Virus record (IMG/VR): IMGVR_UViG_3300043219_000028
Coordinates: 1-35,194 of that record
DNA from: a virus
Reading direction: 5' to 3' (one strand)
DNA: 35,194 nucleotides
In this document: one piece after another, positions 22,622-28,956 of the stretch
How positions within the stretch are numbered: the stretch's first letter is position 1
Layout: every line of letters starts with the position of its first letter
Program-made: the position numbers and the translations under genes
Notes under the pieces: model-generated
Told to the model about the DNA's origin: nothing
What the model saw: the letters and a program-made list of their open reading frames with translations, nothing else
Database searches by the model: none

Positions 22622-23728
22622 ATGAAGACATACAAAGTACTTTTCGATAAATTAAAAAACAAAGGCGTTTATGGCATTTCTTTAGTTCATGATCCTGCGA
22701 TGCAAGGCGAATTTATTGCGTTATCTAAAGAAGATAACAAAATTAAATTAGCTGAACTAGATAAAGAACAGCGTATTTTAATCGGTTTAGTTTTAGAACC
22801 TGACAAGCCTATTTACAGAAACCAAGGAGGCGAAGAGTTCAATATTATTTTTGATGCTGACACTATAAAAGACCTATCTCATAATTTCTTTATGAGTAAT
22901 TCACATAAAAACTCAACCATAGAACACGAGGAAAAAGAGTTGAGCGGTGTTACGTTTGTTGAGAGTTGGATTATTGAAGACGAGAAAAACGACAAGTCAA
23001 ACGCATTGGGTTTAAGCTATCCAAAAGGATCATGGATGGCCACAATGAAAGTAGACAATGAAGACGTTTGGAATAACTACGTTAAGACTGGAGAGGTGCA
23101 AGGGTTCAGTATTGATGCGATGGTAAATTTAGAAGAAATTAACTTAAAAAGTGAAATAAAGATGAGTAAAGATTTAGACAAAACATTTTTTGACTCTATG
23201 GTTGATCGTATAGTTTTAGCTTTAACACCTAAAAAAGAAGACGATACAAAAGTAGAATTAGGAAGTGTAAACAGTGCCGACGGTTCCGTTGTTATTCAAT
23301 ACGACGGTGAACAATTAGTTGCAGGAATTCCTGTATTTGTATTAGATGAAGCAGGTGAAAAAGTACCAATTCCAGATGGTGAGATTGAACTAGAAGGAGG
23401 TTTAATTTTAGTTGTTGCAGATGGTATAGCAATGGAAATTAAAGAAGCGGTAGTAGAAGAAGAGTTAAACGAAGAAGCAAAACAACCTAGTGATGCGGAC
23501 ACGTTAAGCGCAATTGAAAATGCTATTAAATCTATTATGATTAAATATAGCGAGATTACAGATTTAAAGATTAAAGATTTAAAGAAGGAAAATTTAGCTT
23601 TAAAAGAAGATATTTTAGAGTTACAAAAACAACCCGCGGCTAAGAAAATATCAGCATCGGCAGTACAGGTTGATTTAAGTAAAATGACCGAGTGGGAAAA
23701 AAGAAAACACTTTAGAAACAATGGCTAA
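22622..23728 (+). CDS. Prohead protease fused to scaffold (XkdF/S78-like)
   Basis: 368 aa. Residues 1-170 match XkdF-type serine proteases: GVYGISLVHDPAMQGEFIAL, EQRILIGLVLEPDKPIYR, the His motif NSTIEHE (H102) and the Ser motif VQGFSIDAMV (S163). The rest (about 181-368) looks like a scaffold: acidic, with a C-terminal coiled coil (SEITDLKIKDLKKENLAL). The protease cleaves scaffold and capsid N termini during prohead maturation. It precedes major capsid, as expected. A nested start at 23162 could make free scaffold. Confidence 0.8.
   Translation: MKTYKVLFDKLKNKGVYGISLVHDPAMQGEFIALSKEDNKIKLAELDKEQRILIGLVLEPDKPIYRNQGGEEFNIIFDADTIKDLSHNFFMSNSHKNSTIEHEEKELSGVTFVESWIIEDEKNDKSNALGLSYPKGSWMATMKVDNEDVWNNYVKTGEVQGFSIDAMVNLEEINLKSEIKMSKDLDKTFFDSMVDRIVLALTPKKEDDTKVELGSVNSADGSVVIQYDGEQLVAGIPVFVLDEAGEKVPIPDGEIELEGGLILVVADGIAMEIKEAVVEEELNEEAKQPSDADTLSAIENAIKSIMIKYSEITDLKIKDLKKENLALKEDILELQKQPAAKKISASAVQVDLSKMTEWEKRKHFRNNG
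23162..23728 (+). CDS. Possible nested scaffold protein, 188 aa
   Basis: In-frame ATG at codon 181 of the protease-scaffold gene (MSKDLDKTFFDSMVDRIV), placed exactly at the domain boundary and preceded by AGTGAAATAAAG. Lambda (C and Nu3) and other phages make free scaffold from such nested starts. Only the position supports it here. Confidence 0.35.
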   Translation: MSKDLDKTFFDSMVDRIVLALTPKKEDDTKVELGSVNSADGSVVIQYDGEQLVAGIPVFVLDEAGEKVPIPDGEIELEGGLILVVADGIAMEIKEAVVEEELNEEAKQPSDADTLSAIENAIKSIMIKYSEITDLKIKDLKKENLALKEDILELQKQPAAKKISASAVQVDLSKMTEWEKRKHFRNNG

Positions 23729-23930
23729 GAAATACATTTTAAAAGACGGTGTGGTTTTGCATCCCTTTGGTGTAAATTCTAAAATCGATAATTCTAATAT
23801 AACGGACACAATCGCAGAGATGCTTTTAAAAAAAGGTAGAGCAAAACAAAGCGATTTTATAGACAGTAAAATAGACATGGTTGTTAAGACCATTAAAAGA
23901 AAGTATAAAAAATTTAAAAATAAAAGATAA
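23721..23930 (+). CDS. Small capsid-region protein, 69 aa
   Basis: Starts MAKKYILKDGVVLHPFGVNS, and later TDTIAEMLLKKGRAKQSDF, a pattern found in small proteins beside capsid genes of Bacteroidota phages. It overlaps the protease-scaffold stop by 8 nt (ATGGCTAA). The C terminus is strongly basic. Could be a capsid decoration or a head-tail component. Confidence 0.6.
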   Translation: MAKKYILKDGVVLHPFGVNSKIDNSNITDTIAEMLLKKGRAKQSDFIDSKIDMVVKTIKRKYKKFKNKR

Positions 23931-23935
23931 TTATC

Positions 23936-24955
23936 ATGGGTATAGTAAGTAATTCATTAGACATTTTAGGTGTAGCAGCAGAGCCTATTATAGAAGAAAT
24001 TTTATTTCAAAATAACACAGTCGCTAAAGGCTTGGTTACTTTTGAAGATGATGTAAAAGCAGAAACAATTTTCACCGAGGCAGACGCAACAGCAACAATG
24101 CAAGCGTGGATATCAGGAGCTCCAACTTCGCAAGGTACTTTAGATTCTTGGGACACTAAAGTTACTCCGGAAAAAGTAATGTTTTATCAAGAGTTTGATC
24201 CTGAAACATTGCGTTTTAGTAGATATAAAAGAAGCATGAAACCTGGAGCTTGGGAAAACTTCTCAACTGAATTTGAACAAGTTGTTATCGGTGGTATCTA
24301 TGCGAATAGAATTTCATTAAGTGCTGAAAATAACTTTTGGAACGGTGCAACATCTGCAACACAAGCAGCAATCGCAGCTTTAACTCCAGGTACTTTACAA
24401 ACAGAAGTAAGTACAGAAGAGCAAGCAATGGCAGCAGCTATTGGAGCAGACGGTTTGTTTGATGGTCTTTTAACTAAGATACTTTATAACGATTCTAGAC
24501 CTACTCACGTAGCAGGATTAGGAGAAAGAATTAAAGTAGCAGGAATAACAATTACAAGTGCTAATATTAAAGCTGAGTACGACAAGCTTTATGCTGCGAT
24601 TCCAGCAGTTGTTTTAGAGAACGGAGAGCAACCAACAATTTACGCTCCTTATTCTCATAAACAATTAATCACTATTTTTAATAACAACGTAGCTAATTTT
24701 AAAGATGCTTTTGCTGTTAGCGGTGATACTTATGGGTTCAACGGATTAACAATTGAGTTTGTACCGATTCCTGAGAACGTACTTTTATGTGCTAAGAAAG
24801 AACATTTATTCTGGGTGACTGACTTAATGAGTGATATTAACATATTGAAGATGGATAAAATTGCAAACAACAGAGAGGATTATTTCTTGAAGTCTGCAAT
24901 GTCAGAAGGAGCACACGTAGCAAATCAGAAGTATAACGTTTTATACGTAGGATAG
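23936..24955 (+). CDS. Major capsid protein
   Basis: 339 aa, located right after protease-scaffold and rich in small residues. Diagnostic-looking parts include the N-terminal arm (DILGVAAEPIIEEILFQNNT), KPGAWENFSTEFEQVVIGGI, FWNGATSATQAAIAAL, and a C-terminal FVPIPENVLLCAKKEHLFWV with ILKMDKIANNREDYF. An HK97-type fold is likely. A terminator immediately after its stop may raise its transcript level relative to downstream genes. Very likely capsid from position and pattern. Confidence 0.85.
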   Translation: MGIVSNSLDILGVAAEPIIEEILFQNNTVAKGLVTFEDDVKAETIFTEADATATMQAWISGAPTSQGTLDSWDTKVTPEKVMFYQEFDPETLRFSRYKRSMKPGAWENFSTEFEQVVIGGIYANRISLSAENNFWNGATSATQAAIAALTPGTLQTEVSTEEQAMAAAIGADGLFDGLLTKILYNDSRPTHVAGLGERIKVAGITITSANIKAEYDKLYAAIPAVVLENGEQPTIYAPYSHKQLITIFNNNVANFKDAFAVSGDTYGFNGLTIEFVPIPENVLLCAKKEHLFWVTDLMSDINILKMDKIANNREDYFLKSAMSEGAHVANQKYNVLYVG

Positions 24956-24965
24956 AAATTAACAT

Positions 24966-24995
24966 AAGGGTGTTATAACAATTGACACCCTTTTT
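24966..24995 (+). terminator. Intrinsic terminator after major capsid
   Basis: AAGGGTGT (24966-24973) pairs with ACACCCTT (24985-24992) over 8 bp with an 11-nt loop, T through 24995. It ends 16 nt before the next ATG, so some read-through must serve the tail-tube gene unless a promoter is hidden here. Confidence 0.75.
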
Positions 24996-25011
24996 AAAAA
25001 CCTTATATAAT

Positions 25012-25527
25012 ATGCCTTGTAGTAGTGATATAACAGCAGGAAGAGATAGAGTTTGCAAGTCTAGTTTAGGAGGTAATTCTATTCTATACTTATACAACTT
25101 TGTTCCAGATCCTTTTACAGTTGTTGCAGGAGAAGCAACAGCAGTTAACGTATTGTTAACAACAGTATTTGCATTTGAATTGGAAGGGGACGGTAATACG
25201 TTAGTTGAAAATATGGTTTCAGACCGTAATACATCGACAACAGTAAACACACAGACCCTTACAGCGATTCTTAAAAAGATTGATGCATCAACAAGTGCCG
25301 AAATGAATTTACTAGCTAAAGGTTATCCTCAAGCGGTTGTATTAGACCGTAACGGAGTAGCGCATGCATTAGGAATTACGGACGGTATTGATTTTACAAT
25401 TGATTCCGCAACAGGTGGAGTTAAGACTGATTTAAACGGATTCACACTTACAGGAGTAAGTACAGAGGGTAGTTTAAGTCCGAAATTAGACCCAGCAACA
25501 TTGACAGCGTTTCAAGCGTTAGTTTAG
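25012..25527 (+). CDS. Tail tube (major tail) protein 1
   Basis: 171 aa from ATG 25012; a TTG start at 24982 would lie in the terminator and is rejected. Begins MPCSSDITAGRDRVCKSSLG, then GGNSILYLYNFVPDPFTVV, and shows the strand-rich, Thr/Asp/Gly composition of tube proteins (FTIDSATGGVKTDLNGFTLT). The protein at 28431 has the same layout, C[KR]..LGG....LY.F.., and the same near-terminal LNGFTL / FNGFTL. Tail tube role is inferred from composition, length and position beside capsid. Confidence 0.65.
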   Translation: MPCSSDITAGRDRVCKSSLGGNSILYLYNFVPDPFTVVAGEATAVNVLLTTVFAFELEGDGNTLVENMVSDRNTSTTVNTQTLTAILKKIDASTSAEMNLLAKGYPQAVVLDRNGVAHALGITDGIDFTIDSATGGVKTDLNGFTLTGVSTEGSLSPKLDPATLTAFQALV

Positions 25528-25554
25528 TAGTAGTTTTTTCATAATTTGTTTTAG

Positions 25555-25590
25555 AAAAAATCCCTTATCGTAATTGATAAGGGATTTTTT
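25555..25590. terminator. Bidirectional intrinsic terminator
   Basis: AAAAAATCCCTTATC (25555-25569) and GATAAGGGATTTTTT (25576-25590) are perfect 15-nt inverted arms around a 6-nt loop. With A-runs on one side and T-runs on the other it can stop both the tail-tube transcript and the opposing minus-strand gene. Confidence 0.9.
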
Positions 25591-25591
25591 A

Positions 25592-25843
25592 TTACTTATA
25601 GTTTTTAATTAACCAATCTAATAATGCTTTTTTAGGCATCTTATTTTTATCTAACCACTCTTTTAGTGTTTCTGGCTCTTCAATTTCCACAAAACACTCT
25701 AGCGTTTCAAGGTCTACAAACTCATTAGGATTAACACTATATTTATACGTCACATTTTGGCTTCTGTCTCCGCACATGTAGTTGTCAATACTAAGCTCTT
25801 CTAATTGAAGGTTTAATTCGATTTTTTTCTTTACTTTTTTCAT
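25592..25843 (-). CDS. Minus-strand accessory (moron-like) protein, 83 aa
   Basis: The only convincing minus-strand gene. It ends against a bidirectional terminator and has its own promoter upstream (in its own direction), the standalone layout of a moron. Starts MKKVKKKIELNLQLEELSID, contains a Cys (NYMCGDRSQNVTYKYS) and ends EWLDKNKMPKKALLDWLIKN. Basic N terminus, acidic middle, helical end; no membrane segment. Not recognised. Such cargo genes often modify the host or block other phages, but nothing in the sequence shows which. Confidence 0.8.
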   Translation of the reverse strand: MKKVKKKIELNLQLEELSIDNYMCGDRSQNVTYKYSVNPNEFVDLETLECFVEIEEPETLKEWLDKNKMPKKALLDWLIKNYK

Positions 25844-25861
25844 CTTTATCTATGTTTTAGA

Positions 25862-25895
25862 CTGCAATATACAAAATAATTAATCATAATAACAA
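25862..25895 (-). promoter_or_regulatory. Promoter of the minus-strand gene
   Basis: On the minus strand TTG (25895-25893), 21-nt spacer and TATATTG (25871-25865), followed by CAGTC. It shares TTGTATATTGCAG with the promoter at 2986-3024. The start would lie about 20 nt upstream of the ATG. Confidence 0.6.
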
Positions 25896-25906
25896 TATTT
25901 AAGTAT

Positions 25907-25921
25907 AAACGTTTTAATTAC
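25907..25921 (+). promoter_or_regulatory. AAACGTTTTAATTAC motif, copy 3
   Basis: Identical over 15 nt to 13382-13396, ending 2 nt before the ATG of the gene at 25924. It lies in the divergent region between the minus-strand gene and the portal block. See the terS control region for copy 1. Confidence 0.45.
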
Positions 25922-25923
25922 GT

Positions 25924-26226
25924 ATGAAGGTATTAGATTTTAATAACACGAACCATTCGATTTCATTAGTTCCGAGATACTACCCAGAAGGGGCGGTAAC
26001 TTTTGAACTATACAACGAAAGTACTAAGGTGAAAACCGTAGTTTCGAACACTTACATGATTACGAATGGCTTATTTACGTTAAATTTTAACTATACTTTT
26101 GAGAATAAAGAGAAATACCAGATTAAATTAGAAGAAAATAGCATAGTATTTAGAGGAAAGTTACTAATAACTGACCAAAATACGCAGGAGTACCGATTAA
26201 CTAAGGATTTATATTACTATGAGTAA
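25924..26226 (+). CDS. Small structural-region protein, 100 aa
   Basis: Beta-rich throughout: MKVLDFNNTNHSISLVPRYY, then VTFELYNESTKVKTVVSNTY, and LLITDQNTQEYRLTKDLYYYE at the end. It resembles small beta-sandwich proteins beside capsid and portal genes in related phages. It overlaps the portal start by 8 nt. The exact role is unknown. Confidence 0.6.
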   Translation: MKVLDFNNTNHSISLVPRYYPEGAVTFELYNESTKVKTVVSNTYMITNGLFTLNFNYTFENKEKYQIKLEENSIVFRGKLLITDQNTQEYRLTKDLYYYE

Positions 26227-27946
26227 CGAAAAGCACACGTCAGAGATCCGTTTGATCCAATTAAACAACTATATCAGACCCGATGTAGTAGAAAACAAGT
26301 CAAAAAATTGGGTTTTAAACGGTAAAAATAACGATTTCTTTGATTATCTTATCAAAAGAAACATAGGAAGTCCTACGAATTCAAGTATTAACGCTTCATA
26401 TACTGACCTTATCTACGGTCAAGGATTAACAAGCGACAATACAGAAGGTTTAAAAATCTTAAATGAGATGTTAAAACCTAAAGAATTGCGTAAAATTATC
26501 TATGATTTCCAGTTATTTAATGGTGCTAAAATCCAAAAAATTAACAAGAAAGGCAAGAAACTAAGACCTGATTTGTTTCATATGGCTCAAAATTTAGTAG
26601 CTCCTTCAATAGAAAATGAAAATGGAGAGATAGAAAACTATTGGTTTAGTAGAGATTGGGCTAAACAATGGCAAAACAAACCCGTATCTTACCCTTCATT
26701 TGGAACTACAAAAGAAGCGATTGAAATATACGACTTAAAACCATATCAAGCGGGTAAGGTTTATTTTTCGGATCCTACGTATATAAGTTGCTTATCATAT
26801 TGCGAGGTTGAAGAGGAAATAGGAAACTACGCATTAAGCCATATCAAAAACGGTTTATCTTTTGGGTATATTATAAATGTTCCGGATGGTAAAGTAATGA
26901 CCACTCCAGAAAAAGACGAATTCGAGAAAAAGATAAAAGAAAAATTAGTAGGTAGTCCAAACGCAGGTAAATTTGTACTATCATTTAACGGTAGAGACGC
27001 AGAAATTACAATTACACCTATTGTAGTAAATGACGCTCACAAGCAATGGTCTTTTTTAACTGAGGAAAGTAAACAACAAATCTTAACAGCTCACAGGGCA
27101 ACATCGCCTTCGTTAGTTGGATTAGTTTCAAGTAGTGGTTTTAGTAATACCGCTGAGGAAATGGACATGATGGAGAAGCAACTTCTTAAACGTGTAATTA
27201 AACCTAAACAAGATTTTATCTTAGACGCTTTAGAAGAGATAATGTTATTTTATGGTGTTGAACTAGATTTAAAATTTATACCGTTATCTGAAAACACAGA
27301 CGCTAGTAATACCGAAGAAATAAAAGACGAAGTAGAAACAGAAGAAGAGTTAAAAAAACCACTTATAAAAAGAGTAGGATTAAAAAAAAAATCTAATGCA
27401 GAGTTGCTAATTGATTTAGGTGATGAAATAGATTTAACAGAATATGATTTAGTTTATGACGAAGCAGTAGATTATGATGATGATTTTGATTTTGAACAAA
27501 GTATAAATTTAGCAAGTACCGGAACAGCTAGACCAAATGCAAAGAGTGAACAAGATAGTGATGATATTGTAATACGATATAAATACGTAGGTAACAAATC
27601 ACCTGAAAGAGAGTTTTGTAATAAGATGATGCGAGCCGATAAGATATACAGAAAAGAGGATATTATTGCAATGGAAAACAAAGCGGTTAATCCTGGTTTT
27701 GGTATGGATGGTGTAGATACTTATTCTATTTGGCTGTATAAAGGAGGAGGTCTTTTATCGGATGCATTTCCTGGAGGAACTTGTAAACACAAATGGAATA
27801 GAGTAATATATTTGAAAAAAGGAAAGAGCGTAGACGTAAGAAGTCCTTTAGCAGAAAAGATAAGTACAACCAAAGCGAGAAGCAAAGGTTACAAAGTGCC
27901 AACGAATGACACGAAGGTATCAATTGCACCTCACAACATGAAATAG
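26219..27946 (+). CDS. Portal protein with a C-terminal Cys/His-containing extension
   Basis: 575 aa. The portal-like body (about 1-400) contains NSSINASYTDLIYGQGLTSD, DLKPYQAGKVYFSDPTYIS, and the helical segment with TAHRATSPSLVGLVSSSGFS. An acidic linker (about 345-445) follows, then about 128 residues (448-575) with REFCNKMMRADKIYRKEDII, NPGFGMDGVDTYSIWLYKGG and GGTCKHKWNRVIY, holding C467, C522 and H524, a possible metal site. The extension resembles a minor-head domain fused to the portal. The portal is the head vertex dodecamer through which TerL packages DNA. It follows major capsid here, which is unusual. Confidence 0.8.
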   Translation: MSNEKHTSEIRLIQLNNYIRPDVVENKSKNWVLNGKNNDFFDYLIKRNIGSPTNSSINASYTDLIYGQGLTSDNTEGLKILNEMLKPKELRKIIYDFQLFNGAKIQKINKKGKKLRPDLFHMAQNLVAPSIENENGEIENYWFSRDWAKQWQNKPVSYPSFGTTKEAIEIYDLKPYQAGKVYFSDPTYISCLSYCEVEEEIGNYALSHIKNGLSFGYIINVPDGKVMTTPEKDEFEKKIKEKLVGSPNAGKFVLSFNGRDAEITITPIVVNDAHKQWSFLTEESKQQILTAHRATSPSLVGLVSSSGFSNTAEEMDMMEKQLLKRVIKPKQDFILDALEEIMLFYGVELDLKFIPLSENTDASNTEEIKDEVETEEELKKPLIKRVGLKKKSNAELLIDLGDEIDLTEYDLVYDEAVDYDDDFDFEQSINLASTGTARPNAKSEQDSDDIVIRYKYVGNKSPEREFCNKMMRADKIYRKEDIIAMENKAVNPGFGMDGVDTYSIWLYKGGGLLSDAFPGGTCKHKWNRVIYLKKGKSVDVRSPLAEKISTTKARSKGYKVPTNDTKVSIAPHNMK

Positions 27947-27948
27947 TT

Positions 27949-28443
27949 ATGGCAGAATTATTATTAATTAAACCTCAAGAGATTACAGAAACCACCATAA
28001 TGGGAGGATCTGTTGATATTGATAAATACACATATACTATTTTCAATACTCAAATAAAGACGTTAGAGCCATTATTAGGTAGTGAACTGTATGAGAAGAT
28101 TAAAACAGATTTTGAAGCTGATACGCTAGCGGGTTTATATCTTGAACTATACACCGACTATGTTAAGCCTGTTCTAAAATATAAAAGTGTTTCGGAATAC
28201 ATAAGTATCGCTAATTACATGTTGACAAATAGCGGACTAGTAAAACCAACTCCTGCTAACAACGAATTACCAACGATAGGAGAAGTTGAAACATTATCAA
28301 ATAGTTACGATTCAACAGCACAGATGTATATTGAAAGGTTTGATAAATGGATAGGCTTAAATCCTTTACCTGAATACAAGACAAGCCAAGACGATGTAAA
28401 CGCTGAGAACGATTTAAAAATAACAGGTGGATGGTATTTATAG
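27949..28443 (+). CDS. Head-tail connector-like protein
   Basis: 164 aa, mainly helical: LLLIKPQEITETTIMGGSVD, then YTIFNTQIKTLEPLLGSELY and LGLYLELYTDYVKP-type helices. The pattern ...ITxxxxxG..D.....I..AQ....P.LG..LY is that of small adaptor or connector proteins following the portal in Bacteroidota phages. It would join portal to tail. It overlaps the next gene by 13 nt. Confidence 0.6.
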   Translation: MAELLLIKPQEITETTIMGGSVDIDKYTYTIFNTQIKTLEPLLGSELYEKIKTDFEADTLAGLYLELYTDYVKPVLKYKSVSEYISIANYMLTNSGLVKPTPANNELPTIGEVETLSNSYDSTAQMYIERFDKWIGLNPLPEYKTSQDDVNAENDLKITGGWYL

Positions 28444-28955
28444 ACAACTATACAAAGAAATGTAAAACCACATTAGGAGGTATAAAGAAATTATATCTAT
28501 TTCCTTTTGTTAAATATTCACGGGCACAAATTAAAGTTTCAGGAATGAATTTAACAGAATTTCCAGACACTTTTATTTATGAGTTTGACGCAATAGGTTC
28601 TTATTCTCAAAACTCAGAAGTAGAAAATGGAGACGTGTTTTATAATCAAAGTTGCACTATAAATTTAAGTGAGGTTTACGATGTTTTAAACATACAGGAC
28701 TTATTAGTACAAGATTACAGAGCGATATTTTTAACAAATAACAATCAGTATCTAATTAGCGGTACACGCAACGGATTAACAGGAACAACGAATAATACAA
28801 GCGGAACTACAAAGTCAGAGTTTAATGGCTTTACATTAGATTTCACAGGCAAAGAAGAAAACCCTTTACTATTAATAGATGATTTGGAAAGTTTAGGTTT
28901 CTTTACATTTAACAAAGAAGAAGTATTTAATTACGATTTTAATTTCGATATATAA
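28431..28955 (+). CDS. Tail tube-like protein 2
   Basis: 174 aa; ATG 28431 overlaps the connector stop. Starts MVFIDNYTKKCKTTLGGIKK then LYLFPFVKYS, and has GDVFYNQSCTINLSEV, RAIFLTNNNQYLISGTRNGL and SEFNGFTLDFTGKEEN. This parallels tail-tube protein 1 (CKSSLGG, DRNGVAHALG, LNGFTLTGV). Two tube-fold paralogs flank the portal block. One may be the tube and the other a tail-tip, initiator or head-side tube protein; the sequence does not say which. Confidence 0.6.
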   Translation: MVFIDNYTKKCKTTLGGIKKLYLFPFVKYSRAQIKVSGMNLTEFPDTFIYEFDAIGSYSQNSEVENGDVFYNQSCTINLSEVYDVLNIQDLLVQDYRAIFLTNNNQYLISGTRNGLTGTTNNTSGTTKSEFNGFTLDFTGKEENPLLLIDDLESLGFFTFNKEEVFNYDFNFDI

Positions 28956-28956
28956 A

